A DNA stretch of 64,000 nt, taken from the NCBI GenBank assembly GCA_023228945.1, contig JALOAI010000017.1, positions 72,607 to 136,606 on the forward strand. Direction: 5' to 3'. Source of the stretch: Pigmentiphaga sp. GTDB lineage: Bacteria > Pseudomonadota > Gammaproteobacteria > Burkholderiales > Burkholderiaceae_B. Within the stretch, counting starts at the first letter, position 1. Each line of letters opens with the position of its first letter. The translations under genes were made by a program, and so were the position numbers. This document shows positions 50,303 through 59,714 of this stretch, piece by piece. Under the pieces are notes generated by a model, which was not told the origin of the DNA, did not search any database, and saw nothing but the letters and a program-made list of their open reading frames with translations.

Positions 50303-51421
50303 TCACAGCCTGATTTCATTGCGCCGGATCAGCGGGCCCCATTGCGCGAGCTCATTGTCGATACGCTGCGCCAACTCGGCAGGCGTACTGCTGCGCGGCT
50401 CAGCCTTTTTGTTTTCGATCGCCTGACGCACTTCAGGCTCGGCCACCGCGTGGACGATGGTCTCGTTAAGTCGTTCAATGATGTCCTGGGCCGTGCCCGC
50501 GGGCGCCAGCACGCCGAACCAGGCAGTACTGGTGAAACCCGGCAAGAACTCCGCTACCGCGGGTACATCCGGCATCCAGTCCAGGCGCTCCGGCGAGGCC
50601 ACGGCCAGATAACGGGCCCGTCCGCTCGCCACCATCGCGGTGCCGTCCAGCGGATTCACCCAGGCGGTTTCCACTTCACCGGCCATCACCGCCGTGCCCA
50701 GCGCGCCGCCGCCGCTATAGGGAATATGCAGCACCGACAGGCCGGCCAGCTCGTTGAGAAACTCGCCCGTCAAATGCGACATCGAGCCCGTGCCCACCGA
50801 TCCGTAGTTGAGCTTGGCGTCCGGCTGTCGCGCCTCGTCCAGAAACTCTTGAAAGTTCCGCGCCTTCAATTTGTTGGAGCCCACCAAGGCGAGCGGCACC
50901 AGGGCGACGGTCGAGACGGGGACAAAGTCCTTTCGTACATCGTAGGGCACCTCCCTCAGCAGGCTCACGACGGCGCTCGGCGCCGAATTGCCAAAAATCA
51001 GGGTATACCCATCGGGAGCGGCCCGCGCCACCAGCTCGGTGCCGATCGCACCCCCGGCTCCGGGCCGGTTCTCGACGATCACCGGCGTGCCCAGCTGCCG
51101 ACTCAAGGATGGCTGCACTGCCCTGGCCAACTGGTCCGTACTGCCCCCGGCCGAATAGGGAACAATCAATCGTATGGGCTTCGACGGCCAGGTTTCGGCC
51201 TTGGCCGCGCCCGCCAGCGCAAGAGCGGCCAGGGCACTCATGCTCCAGGCCGCAACGGCGCCCGCCCGGGGGGAGGTCAGCCGCTTACAGCCGCCATCGT
51301 CAAAACCCGACACCGGCGGAGCCTCGCCCCGCCGAGCCAAGCCCGGCACGCCCTGACCCGCTCGCAGGCCAACCATCATCTGAACAACGCAAACGCCTAG
51401 ACGCGTGGTAAGACGACGCAT
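50303..51421 (-). CDS. Bug family receptor with long N-terminal extension
   Basis: A 372-residue Bug protein. GGAG lies 6 nt before the ATG at 51421, so this start has good support, but the hydrophobic export segment (SMSALAALALAGAAKAE) only begins near residue 60. The first ~55 residues are basic and Gly-rich. The mature part is standard: WPSKPIRLIVPYSAGGSTDQLAR, VIVENRPGAGGAIG and PDGYTLIFG. A downstream start at the hydrophobic segment has no ribosome site. It lies between the reductase and SDR genes. Confidence 0.88.
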   Translation of the reverse strand: MRRLTTRLGVCVVQMMVGLRAGQGVPGLARRGEAPPVSGFDDGGCKRLTSPRAGAVAAWSMSALAALALAGAAKAETWPSKPIRLIVPYSAGGSTDQLARAVQPSLSRQLGTPVIVENRPGAGGAIGTELVARAAPDGYTLIFGNSAPSAVVSLLREVPYDVRKDFVPVSTVALVPLALVGSNKLKARNFQEFLDEARQPDAKLNYGSVGTGSMSHLTGEFLNELAGLSVLHIPYSGGGALGTAVMAGEVETAWVNPLDGTAMVASGRARYLAVASPERLDWMPDVPAVAEFLPGFTSTAWFGVLAPAGTAQDIIERLNETIVHAVAEPEVRQAIENKKAEPRSSTPAELAQRIDNELAQWGPLIRRNEIRL

Positions 51422-51450
51422 CGATATCTCCTTTTTTCCAAGGTTTCAGG

Positions 51451-52380
51451 TTAGAGATCCAAGGTAAGCACGGGTGAGCGCGAGCCGGAGCAGCAGACCA
51501 TGATCGAGCGGTTCTCCTGCTTCTCGGGCTCTGTCAGGAAGAGATCGCGATGGTCGGGAACACCGTCCAGAACGGCCACGCGGCAACTGCCGCAGATGCC
51601 TTCCGAGCAGGCAAAGCCGACGTCCACTCCGGCATTGAGCAGGGCATCCAGCATGGATTCGCCCGCGTCGACATCCAGCGTGACCCCGCGCTTGGCAAGC
51701 CGCAGCTGATAACCGCCATCGCGGGCCACTTCGGTATCCGCCGCGAAATACTCATAGTGCAGGCGTTCGCCCAAGCCCTCACCCAGGCTACGGTAGCGAT
51801 CGAGCATGCCTTGCGGGCCGCAGCAATACACGTGGGCATCGCCCGCCGAAGCCAGGATTCGCTCCAGATCCAAGCGCGGCGTTTCGGGCTCGTCGTCGAT
51901 CGTCACGCCCGCGGACGGATAGGGTTCCAGGCGATCCAGGAAGGCGCCGCGCGCCCGCGTGCGGACCGCATAATGCAGCTCCCAGGATCGGCCCAGCGCC
52001 TCCAGCCGGGCGATCATCGACAACATGGGTGTAATACCGATACCGCCCGCGATCAACACGCTGTGCGGCGCGTCTTCGACCAGCGGGAAATGATTGCGTG
52101 GCGCGGAGATCGACACCATGTCTCCCGGCCGCCAGCGTTCGTGGATCGCCCGTGATCCGCCGCGGCTCCCGGGCTCCAGCTGCACCGCGATCTCATAACC
52201 ATCGCGGCGGGCCGGATCGCTCAATAAGGAATAACTCCGCGTCAGCCCCGCTCCAAGCTCGACGTCAATGTGGGCACCCGCGGTAAATGCCGGGAAGCCG
52301 CCGCCGTCGGGCGGCTCCAGCCGGAAGGCGAGGATACCCTCCGCCTCCCAGCGAACCTCGCGTAGCCTTGCCTGCTGCAT
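51451..52380 (-). CDS. Rieske oxygenase reductase component (FNR + ferredoxin)
   Basis: A 309-residue class IA reductase like phthalate dioxygenase reductase or VanB: FMN/FAD domain with RSYSLLSD near residue 48, NAD domain with VLIAGGIGITPMLSMI near residue 107 and VYCCGPQGML, and a C-terminal plant-type 2Fe-2S ferredoxin with CSEGICGSCRVAVLDG and a later Cys in SIMVCCS. AGGAG lies 9 nt before the ATG and contains the oxygenase stop. It passes electrons to the oxygenase encoded just upstream, and perhaps to the other Rieske proteins in the window. Confidence 0.93.
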   Translation of the reverse strand: MQQARLREVRWEAEGILAFRLEPPDGGGFPAFTAGAHIDVELGAGLTRSYSLLSDPARRDGYEIAVQLEPGSRGGSRAIHERWRPGDMVSISAPRNHFPLVEDAPHSVLIAGGIGITPMLSMIARLEALGRSWELHYAVRTRARGAFLDRLEPYPSAGVTIDDEPETPRLDLERILASAGDAHVYCCGPQGMLDRYRSLGEGLGERLHYEYFAADTEVARDGGYQLRLAKRGVTLDVDAGESMLDALLNAGVDVGFACSEGICGSCRVAVLDGVPDHRDLFLTEPEKQENRSIMVCCSGSRSPVLTLDL

Positions 52381-52386
52381 TCGCCA

Positions 52387-53688
52387 TCACTCCTGCGGCA
52401 GCCAGCGCACGGCCTGTTCGAGCTGGGCCTCATAGGCGTGCTCGAGCGAGACTTCGGGCGCATGCAGGAACGAGCCCGAGCGCGCACCCTGATAGACGGC
52501 CGGCTCCTCGGAGCCCGGCGGCAACACGCCCTTGTCGCGCCACGCGCGCGCCGCCATCAGAACACGCCGGCGGGTGCGCGCGATCATCTGATCGGTCGGC
52601 GCCAGATGCTCGAACGCATGATCGGTAATCGACCCCATGCTTTCGGTCACCGCCTGATCCTGGATCGTAATGTTGCCGATCCCGGTGTATTGCTCTCCGC
52701 TGCGCTGGGATTCGCGATCGATACCCCAGTCGTTGTAGGCGCGATCGCGGCATCGCCAACGGCCATACCAATCGGTAGTGTTGGGCTCGTAGACGAACTT
52801 CTCGTACAAAGGCTCGCCGTTCTTGCGCGTGGAAATATAGGCCGGGTTGCCTTCGTCCACGCCGCCCGAAATATCGAACAGCATGCTGTGATGGTCGTCC
52901 ATCGGCACCCAGGCGCGCGCGATCGCCCGCGTCGAGAAACGCGCGTTGGGCGTTTGTGTCCAGAACGGGAACATGAAATGCGCCACGCGCCACGACATCT
53001 GCCCATCGTCATTGGGGCGAAAACCGCCATACATGGCACCCCAGTCGGTGTTGCGCACTTCGAACTCCGGCGACCGGTTGATCACAGTTGGCCGCATGGG
53101 ATGGTCCTCGGGCAGATCGTCGGGACCGAGCATGCCGACGTGCAGGAAGCCGACGTGCGAGGTATCGATGTCGCCTTCCAGCGCCTGCAACCAGTTGCAT
53201 TCGCGCTGCAGGCACCAGATCTCGCTATTGGGGATGAGGTTGGCCTCGATCTGGGGTAGCGGCGGTGGCGAAGCCTGGTGGCGCCCCATGTATACCCAGA
53301 CCAGGCCGTTGCGCTCGGCGGTGCGGTAGGCCTTGGCGTGGACGCGCGATTTGAAATCCTGATGCGGAGCCACGTTGGGCATGTCCACACAATGACCATC
53401 GGCGTCGAACTTCCAGCCATGGTAGACACACCGCAGCCCCCCTTCTTCGTTGCGCCCCAGGAAGAGCGAGGCGCAACGGTGCGGACAGCGGTGGTCCATG
53501 ATTCCGACGCGCCCGTGGGTATCGCGAAACGCCACGAGTTTTTCACCCAGGATCATCAAGCGCACTGGGTCCCCGTCCGCCTTGACCTCGGACGACATCA
53601 GGGCCGGCATCCAATATTGCCGCATGAACTCGCCCATGACGGTACCCGGGCCAACGCGGGTTAGCTCCACTGCATCCTTCGTTTCCAT
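52387..53688 (-). CDS. Rieske oxygenase, phthalate-dioxygenase-like
   Basis: A 433-residue oxygenase component. Rieske ligands are DHRCPHRCASLFLGR and RCVYHGWKFDADG; the iron site is in LEGDIDTSHVGFLHVG near residue 180, the pattern of phthalate 4,5-dioxygenase and related alpha-only oxygenases. GGAGA lies before the ATG at 53688; an upstream TTG is less likely. First gene of a five-gene operon (oxygenase, reductase, Bug, SDR, LysR), divergent from a VanA-like oxygenase. Confidence 0.92.
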   Translation of the reverse strand: METKDAVELTRVGPGTVMGEFMRQYWMPALMSSEVKADGDPVRLMILGEKLVAFRDTHGRVGIMDHRCPHRCASLFLGRNEEGGLRCVYHGWKFDADGHCVDMPNVAPHQDFKSRVHAKAYRTAERNGLVWVYMGRHQASPPPLPQIEANLIPNSEIWCLQRECNWLQALEGDIDTSHVGFLHVGMLGPDDLPEDHPMRPTVINRSPEFEVRNTDWGAMYGGFRPNDDGQMSWRVAHFMFPFWTQTPNARFSTRAIARAWVPMDDHHSMLFDISGGVDEGNPAYISTRKNGEPLYEKFVYEPNTTDWYGRWRCRDRAYNDWGIDRESQRSGEQYTGIGNITIQDQAVTESMGSITDHAFEHLAPTDQMIARTRRRVLMAARAWRDKGVLPPGSEEPAVYQGARSGSFLHAPEVSLEHAYEAQLEQAVRWLPQE

Positions 53689-54156
53689 CGATTTCTCCAA
53701 ACCATGGTCAAGCCATCATTCAATTTCTACGATGCCACCTGAATCGGCACCGCGATTCGTGACCGAATGATAGAAGCCCATTCGATAAGCGTGGATTCGA
53801 TCCGGCGGCAAGATATTCAAAAACCAGAATTTTCATCATCCATTAAGCTCCGAAAACCTCAATCATTGATAGGATAACAATTCTCATTAACAATAAATAA
53901 CTTGACCCTCAAGGCCGGGATCAATGAGCCCAGGACAGAAATCACTCGCGACCCTCGGTTTTCAGCGCCTTCATCAAGCGGTCATTATCCCGATTGTTGA
54001 ATATGGCGCCGCCTCTTCGAATCCCATGCGCCGGGCCGAGTTTCTAGAATTGGAGCCTGTTACGTAGACGGGCTCGCCCGGCGCCAGCGCTCTCGCCTCC
54101 CAGACTCAAGGCGTGGCCAGAACGCCGACCGCTGCCGCCCAGACAGGAGATACACC
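53689..54156. other. Divergent regulatory region between two Rieske genes
   Basis: This 468-nt gap is AT-richer than its surroundings, mostly at 53800-53910. It holds ATTCG-TGAC-CGAAT (53755-53768), a direct repeat ATTCGAT at 53780 and 53795 (15-bp period), and the dyad CTTGA-CCC-TCAAG (53901-53913). These are candidate operators for the LysR at 48225. The 54000-54150 part looks empty. Confidence 0.5.
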
Positions 54157-55197
54157 ATGTTCTTGCGCAATATGTGGTACGTCGCCGCATTCTCGACCGA
54201 CGTACAGCCCGGCAAATGCTTCGGTCGCCGCTTCCTGAACGAACCCGTGGTGCTGTTCCGCACCGCCTCGGGCCGGATCAGCGCGCTGATGGACCGCTGC
54301 AGCCACCGGGCCATGCCTTTGAGCGAAGGCCATGTGGATGGCGAGATCATCCGCTGCCCCTACCACGGCGTGGAGTTCGCGACCACCGGCACCTGTGCGC
54401 GCATCCCCGGCCAGGACCGCATTCCGGCGGCCGCCAACGTCCGCTCTTATCCGGTACACGAGAAGGACGGCTTCATCTGGATCTGGATGGGCGATTCTGA
54501 GCTCGCCGACCCCGGCCAGATCCTCGACAACCCGGAGCACCGCGACCCGGCCTGGAGCTGGCGTCCGTACACGATGCACGTCAAGGCCGATTGGCAACTG
54601 TTGGTCGACAACATCCTCGACCTGACCCACATCGTCTATATCCACGCCAATACGATCGGCGGTTCGCCGCAAACCCACTTCGACGCCAACGTGAGCATCG
54701 CCTTCGACGGCAATAAAGTCACCTTGCTGCGCAAGATGCCCGACTCCGTGCCGCCCCGCACCTACATAGCCGCGGGCGGCTTCAAGGGCAAGGTAGACCG
54801 CTGGCAGCAAGTGGAGTACGAGCCGCGCCACGGCAATATTCTGCGCGTCAATGCCGGCGCCTGTGATGCCGGTACGGGCGCCTACGAAGGCCGGCGCGAC
54901 AACGGCTTCGTTCTGCTCAACGTCCATGGCGTCACACCCGAAACCGAGACGACCACGCACTACATCTGGACCATCTGCACCAATGCGCCCCGCGAAACCG
55001 GTGTGCCCGAGCTCCTGTTCGATCAGTTCTACGAAACCATCTGCGAAGACGAACGGGCCCTGGAAGCCCAGCAACGGCGCCTCAGCGATACGCCGGACCT
55101 GGGTTTCGTGGGCATCGCGAGCGATGGCGCCGTCAATCGTGCCCGCATTCTGGTGAACAACCTAAAAAAAGCCGAAGCCGAAACGGCAGTTGCTTGA
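54157..55197 (+). CDS. Rieske oxygenase, VanA-like
   Basis: A 346-residue vanillate O-demethylase-type oxygenase. Rieske ligands are DRCSHRAMPLSEG and IRCPYHGVEF, and the mononuclear iron site is DNILDLTHIVYIHANTIGG near residue 155. AGGAG lies 8 nt before the ATG. It has no reductase of its own; the one in the divergent operon could serve. The likely substrate is a methoxy- or carboxy-aromatic. Confidence 0.9.
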   Translation: MFLRNMWYVAAFSTDVQPGKCFGRRFLNEPVVLFRTASGRISALMDRCSHRAMPLSEGHVDGEIIRCPYHGVEFATTGTCARIPGQDRIPAAANVRSYPVHEKDGFIWIWMGDSELADPGQILDNPEHRDPAWSWRPYTMHVKADWQLLVDNILDLTHIVYIHANTIGGSPQTHFDANVSIAFDGNKVTLLRKMPDSVPPRTYIAAGGFKGKVDRWQQVEYEPRHGNILRVNAGACDAGTGAYEGRRDNGFVLLNVHGVTPETETTTHYIWTICTNAPRETGVPELLFDQFYETICEDERALEAQQRRLSDTPDLGFVGIASDGAVNRARILVNNLKKAEAETAVA

Positions 55198-55332
55198 AAA
55201 CTCCCATCGCACGATCGATTACGCTTTGTCAATGTGGTATCCCATGCCTGGATGGGTCTTTGCCGCTGTCATCGCTACCTGGCACGAGTCTTTACATATG
55301 CCGGCAAACGCAGCTCTCTCGATATTCATTTT

Positions 55333-55378
55333 ATGAGATAAAAACATCATGAAAATGATCATAATTTCTTTATCTCAT
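55333..55378. promoter_or_regulatory. Nested 46-bp palindrome upstream of the GMC gene
   Basis: ATGAGATAAA pairs with TTTATCTCAT; the loop holds ATCAT-GAAA-ATGAT. It lies 51 nt before the GMC start. It could be an operator or the terminator of the upstream Rieske gene. Confidence 0.6.
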
Positions 55379-55428
55379 CAAGCCGAAAATCGGCGAATAC
55401 CCGATTTTTCGATTTCGTCGGAATCAAC

Positions 55429-57084
55429 ATGACTGCATTCGATTACATCGTGGTTGGCGCGGGATCCGCCGGTTGCGTGATCGCCAACCGGCTGTCAGCC
55501 GACCCCTCGATCCAGGTCGCCCTGATCGAAGCGGGCGAATCCGACCGCGCCTTTCCGCTCAACGCCAAAACTTCGCTGCCAGTGGGCAATATCTTCCTGT
55601 TGTCCGATCCTCGCTATAACTGGCAATACCGGATGGAAGGAGGCCCCGGCACGCAAGACCGCGAGCTGCCTTGTCCGCGCGGCAAATTGCTGGGGGGCTG
55701 CAGTTCGGTCAACGGCACTGTGTATATCCGCGGTCATGCCAGCGACTACGACGACTGGGCGGCCCTTGGCAACACCGGCTGGAGCTACGCCGACGTACTA
55801 CCCGCCTATCTCCGCCATGAACACCGGCACGGCTCCGCCTCGCCGCTGCACGGCAGCCAGGGCGAGCTGCACGTACAGCGACCCAAGGCCAACCATCCGC
55901 TGGCCCACGCTTTCGTGGCGGCGGCCACCGAAGCCGGCCACGTCCGCAACGACGACTTCAATGGCGCGAGCCAGGACGGTTTCGGGCTTTATGAACTCAA
56001 CCAGCACAACGGTGTCCGGCAAAGCAGTTCCCGCGCCTTTCTGCATCCCGTCCTCCACCGCAGCAATCTCACCGTCCTGACCGACACCCGGGTCGAACGC
56101 CTCCTGTTCTCCGGTTCGCGCGCGGAAGGCATGACTGTGCTGCACCGGGGCGAGCGGCGCGCCCTCAGAGCCAGTCGGGAAGTGATCCTGGCCGGCGGCA
56201 CGATCAGTTCCGCCCATTTGCTGCTGCTCTCGGGCATAGGCCCGCAGCCGCAACTGCGGCAATTCGGCATTCCGGTGATTCGCGAGCTGCCCGGGGTTGG
56301 CGGCAATCTGCAGGACCATCCGACGATCTTCCTGGCAGTAGAGGATCCCAGCGGCGAGACCTATGCGCTCTCGGCCCGCTCCCTGCCCCGCGTGCTTCTG
56401 AGCCCTCTGTCGTACCTGGCGCAGCGGCGCGGCATGCTCGCCTCGAACGCCGCCGAGGCCGGCGGGTTCCTGCGCACGCTGCCGGAGCTGGCCAGGCCCG
56501 ACGTCCAGATGACATTGCTCGTCGGCCTCAAGGACAACGCCCGCACCATCCCGCGCCGGCATGGCTATGTCCTGCTCGTCCAGTTGCTGCGTCCGCTCAG
56601 CCGCGGCAGCCTCGAACTGGCGTCGGCCGACCCGCTCGCTGCGCCCCGCATCCGGGCCAACTTCCTGGAACACACCCAAGACCTGGAGACGCTGGTCCGC
56701 GGCCTGCAAGCGGCGCGGCGCATCGTCGCCTCGCCCGCCCTGACTCGCTACTCCGGACACGAAATCGAGCCAGGTCCCCAGGTCAGCACCTCAGGCGACA
56801 TCGAAGCCGCGATCCGCCGCCAAGTGCTCACCGCCTACCATCCCGTGGGTACATGCAAGATGGGCCCGGCCTCCGACCCGTTCGCCGTGGTCGACCCTCA
56901 GCTGCGGGTCCATGGCATCGACGGCTTGCGCGTGGCCGACGCCTCCATCATGCCCACCATCATCGGCGGCAACACCAGCGCGCCAGCGATGATGATCGGC
57001 GAACGATGCGCCGAGTTCATCTTGCGCCCAGCGGCCCAGCCCGCCACGGCCCCATCCAGTGCCGACTCCCTCGCCTTCGCCTGA
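55429..57084 (+). CDS. GMC family oxidoreductase
   Basis: A 551-residue FAD enzyme of the glucose-methanol-choline family, oxidising an alcohol to an aldehyde. FAD binding is in DYIVVGAGSAGCVIANRL; GKLLGGCSSVNGTVYIRG is the first GMC signature; the C-terminus has YHPVGTCKMGPASDP (catalytic His) and GGNTSAPAMMIGERC. ALDH follows after 40 nt, giving alcohol to acid in two steps. Confidence 0.93.
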   Translation: MTAFDYIVVGAGSAGCVIANRLSADPSIQVALIEAGESDRAFPLNAKTSLPVGNIFLLSDPRYNWQYRMEGGPGTQDRELPCPRGKLLGGCSSVNGTVYIRGHASDYDDWAALGNTGWSYADVLPAYLRHEHRHGSASPLHGSQGELHVQRPKANHPLAHAFVAAATEAGHVRNDDFNGASQDGFGLYELNQHNGVRQSSSRAFLHPVLHRSNLTVLTDTRVERLLFSGSRAEGMTVLHRGERRALRASREVILAGGTISSAHLLLLSGIGPQPQLRQFGIPVIRELPGVGGNLQDHPTIFLAVEDPSGETYALSARSLPRVLLSPLSYLAQRRGMLASNAAEAGGFLRTLPELARPDVQMTLLVGLKDNARTIPRRHGYVLLVQLLRPLSRGSLELASADPLAAPRIRANFLEHTQDLETLVRGLQAARRIVASPALTRYSGHEIEPGPQVSTSGDIEAAIRRQVLTAYHPVGTCKMGPASDPFAVVDPQLRVHGIDGLRVADASIMPTIIGGNTSAPAMMIGERCAEFILRPAAQPATAPSSADSLAFA

Positions 57085-57124
57085 CGCGGGCCGGTTTTTT
57101 TCCGCAACGCCCTTTTTTTCAAAC

Positions 57125-58615
57125 ATGACCTTGCCCCAGTCCTTCTCCTTGCCTCCGTTCCTTGCCTCGAGACCCAAGCCATTGTTCATCGATGGCAAGT
57201 GGCAGCCCGCCCTGAGCGGAGCCACCTTCCAGACGCTCAATCCGGCTACGGGGCAGGTTCTCGCAGAGGTGGCGCATGGCGCCGCCGCGGATATCGACCT
57301 GGCGGTGGCCGCCGCCCGCCGCGCCCTGGAAGGCCCGTGGCGCCGCTTCCGGCCCGCCGATCGCCAGAACGTCATGCTGCGGCTGGCCGATCTGGTCGAC
57401 CAGCATTTCGATGAGCTCGCGCTGCTCGACACGCTGGATCTGGGCGCGCCGATCAGCCGCACCCGCCTGGGCCGCACTCGCGCCGTTGCCCTGCTGCGCT
57501 ACTACGCCGGCCTGGCGACCTCTACCCATGGCGAATCCATCGAAAGTTCGGTACTGCCCGCCGAATCGCTGGTCTATACCCGGCAGGAGCCCGTGGGAGT
57601 GGTCGGCGCGATCAATCCCTGGAACGGCCCGATCGGCATGGCCATCTGGAAGCTCTGTCCCGTGCTGGCCTCGGGCTGTACCCTAGTGCTCAAGCCCGCG
57701 GAGCAAACGCCGCTGTCCACCTTGCGCCTTGCCGAATTGACCCTCGAAGCCGGCATCCCCGAGGGCGTGGTCAACGTCGTCACCGGCATGGGCGACGCCG
57801 GCGCAGCCCTGGCCGCCCATCCCGGCGTCGACAAGATCGCGTTCACCGGCTCCACCGAAGTCGGCCAGAAGATCGTGCAGGCTTCCGCCGGCAATCTGAA
57901 ACGGCTCTCGATGGAGCTGGGCGGCAAATCACCCAACATTGTGTTTGCCGACGCAGACCTCGATATCACGGTGCCCGGCGCGGCCCGTGCGGTGTTCGCC
58001 AATTCGGGCCAGATCTGCAGCGCGGGAACGCGCCTTTTCGTCCAGCGGCCGATCTACGAAGAATTCGTCCACCGGCTCGCCGAGCATGCGAACGGGATGC
58101 GCCCGGGAGATCCGCTCGATCCCGACACTCTGCTCGGCCCATTGGCCTCGCAGGAGCAGCTCGATCGCGTCACCCACTATATCGGTATCGGGCGCGAACA
58201 AGGCGCCCGCACGGTCGCAGGCGGCAGCCGCATCGCCAGCGGCGAGATGGCCAACGGCTATTTCATGCCGCCCACGGTGTTCGTCGACGTCGACGACCGG
58301 ATGCGTATCGCCCGCGAGGAGATCTTCGGCCCGGTGGTGGCGGTGCTGCCCTTCGATACGGTCGAAGAAGCCATCGTGCGCGGCAACGATAGCGAGTACG
58401 GGCTGGGCGCGGGCGTCTGGACCCGCGACCTCAATACGGCCCATCTCGTCGCCCACGGCTTGCGTACCGGCACCGTGTGGGTCAATTGCTACCAGGTACT
58501 CGATCCGGCCGTACCGTTCGGCGGCTACAAGATGAGCGGCTATGGACGGGAATCGGGCAACGAGCACATGCGGGAATACCTGCAGACCAAGGCGGTCATG
58601 CTCAATCTCGGTTGA
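57125..58615 (+). CDS. NAD(P)-dependent aldehyde dehydrogenase
   Basis: A 496-residue ALDH: INPWNGPIGMAIWKLCPVLASGCTLVLKPAEQTP, FTGSTEVGQKI, catalytic Glu in LSMELGGKSPN and Cys in NSGQICSAGTRL, and EEIFGPVVAVLPF. It probably oxidises the aldehyde made by the GMC enzyme encoded 40 nt upstream. The ATG at 57125 fits the family start. Confidence 0.94.
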   Translation: MTLPQSFSLPPFLASRPKPLFIDGKWQPALSGATFQTLNPATGQVLAEVAHGAAADIDLAVAAARRALEGPWRRFRPADRQNVMLRLADLVDQHFDELALLDTLDLGAPISRTRLGRTRAVALLRYYAGLATSTHGESIESSVLPAESLVYTRQEPVGVVGAINPWNGPIGMAIWKLCPVLASGCTLVLKPAEQTPLSTLRLAELTLEAGIPEGVVNVVTGMGDAGAALAAHPGVDKIAFTGSTEVGQKIVQASAGNLKRLSMELGGKSPNIVFADADLDITVPGAARAVFANSGQICSAGTRLFVQRPIYEEFVHRLAEHANGMRPGDPLDPDTLLGPLASQEQLDRVTHYIGIGREQGARTVAGGSRIASGEMANGYFMPPTVFVDVDDRMRIAREEIFGPVVAVLPFDTVEEAIVRGNDSEYGLGAGVWTRDLNTAHLVAHGLRTGTVWVNCYQVLDPAVPFGGYKMSGYGRESGNEHMREYLQTKAVMLNLG

Positions 58616-58670
58616 CGCCGGCGCGCGGCTCCCCTATCACTCACCACACCAAAAGTCCCAGGAGACTCTC

Positions 58671-59714
58671 ATGTTTGCAACCCAACTTCCACGCCTCGCC
58701 ACCCGTCTGGCCGCTACCGCCGCTCTGGCGCTCGGACTCTACGCGGGAACGGCCCAGGCGCAGACCATCCGCTACTCCAACTGGCTGCCCATCACCCATC
58801 CGCTGCTCACCAACGTCATCCAGCCCTGGGCAACGGAAGTCGAGGAGGCCACGCAGGGCCGGGTCAAGGTCGAGACCTTGCCGAAGGTAGTCGGCGCCGT
58901 GCCGGCGCAATTCGATGTCGTCCGAGATGGCATGGCCGATCTGGCCTTCGTCATCCACGGCTACACGCCGGGCCGCTTTCGCGCCCACGAGATTCTCGAG
59001 CTGCCCTTCCTGGGCGACGATGCCGAAGCTCTGGCGGTCGCCTCCTGGCGCTTGCATCAGGAACACCTGGCCGCGCTGAACGAACACGAAGGCACGGTAC
59101 CGCTGGCCATCTTCACGCAAGGCCCGGGGGCACTGTTCTCCATACCGGGGCCCATTCAGTCCATCGACGATTTACGCGGCCTGAAGATCAGGGTCGGCAG
59201 TCCGTCGCAGATTCCCATGATGGACGCCGTGCGCGCGGTATCGGTTCAGCGGCCGGTTTCACAGCTCTATGAAATCATGTCCACCGGCGTGGTGGACGCC
59301 GCCCTCTTGTCGCGTGAAGCCGTCAAGAATTTCAACGTCGGGCGCGCCATCAAGCACGGGCTGCAGATTCCCGGCGGCTTCTCCAACCTAGGCATGTCCA
59401 TCGTGATCAACGAGCGCACCTGGAACCGCCTGTCCGCCGAAGACCGCCAGGCCATCATGGCACTGTCGGGCGAAGCCCTGAGCCGCCGCATGGGCGCGGA
59501 GTTCGAGGCCATGGATCGGGCTGGACTGGAAGACGTCGAGGCGCACGGCGGAATGCTCTCGGTTGCTGATGACGACTTCGTCGCCGACCTGCGCCAGGCC
59601 TTTGCCGTCGCCGATAGCGCCTGGATCCAGAAGGCCCAGGCCGCTGGCCTGGCCGATCCGGAAGCGGTGCTGGCCGACTTCCGCGGCAAGATCGTCGAAC
59701 TCCAGACCCCATGA
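58671..59714 (+). CDS. TRAP transporter receptor DctP-like
   Basis: A 347-residue periplasmic receptor of a TRAP (Na+-coupled) transporter. The signal peptide ends YAGTAQAQ; the body has the DctP features TIRYSNWLPITHPLLTNVIQPWATEVEEATQGRVKVE and LRGLKIRVGSPSQIPMMDAVRAVSVQRPVSQLYEIMSTGVVDA. AGGAG lies 6 nt before the ATG. It overlaps dctQ by 4 nt. Confidence 0.93.
   Translation: MFATQLPRLATRLAATAALALGLYAGTAQAQTIRYSNWLPITHPLLTNVIQPWATEVEEATQGRVKVETLPKVVGAVPAQFDVVRDGMADLAFVIHGYTPGRFRAHEILELPFLGDDAEALAVASWRLHQEHLAALNEHEGTVPLAIFTQGPGALFSIPGPIQSIDDLRGLKIRVGSPSQIPMMDAVRAVSVQRPVSQLYEIMSTGVVDAALLSREAVKNFNVGRAIKHGLQIPGGFSNLGMSIVINERTWNRLSAEDRQAIMALSGEALSRRMGAEFEAMDRAGLEDVEAHGGMLSVADDDFVADLRQAFAVADSAWIQKAQAAGLADPEAVLADFRGKIVELQTP

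Noticed and set aside
53871..53881. GGATAACAATT, identical to part of the lac operator
   Set aside because: An 11-bp chance match in an AT-rich stretch; no LacI-type regulator is nearby and the dyad is incomplete.
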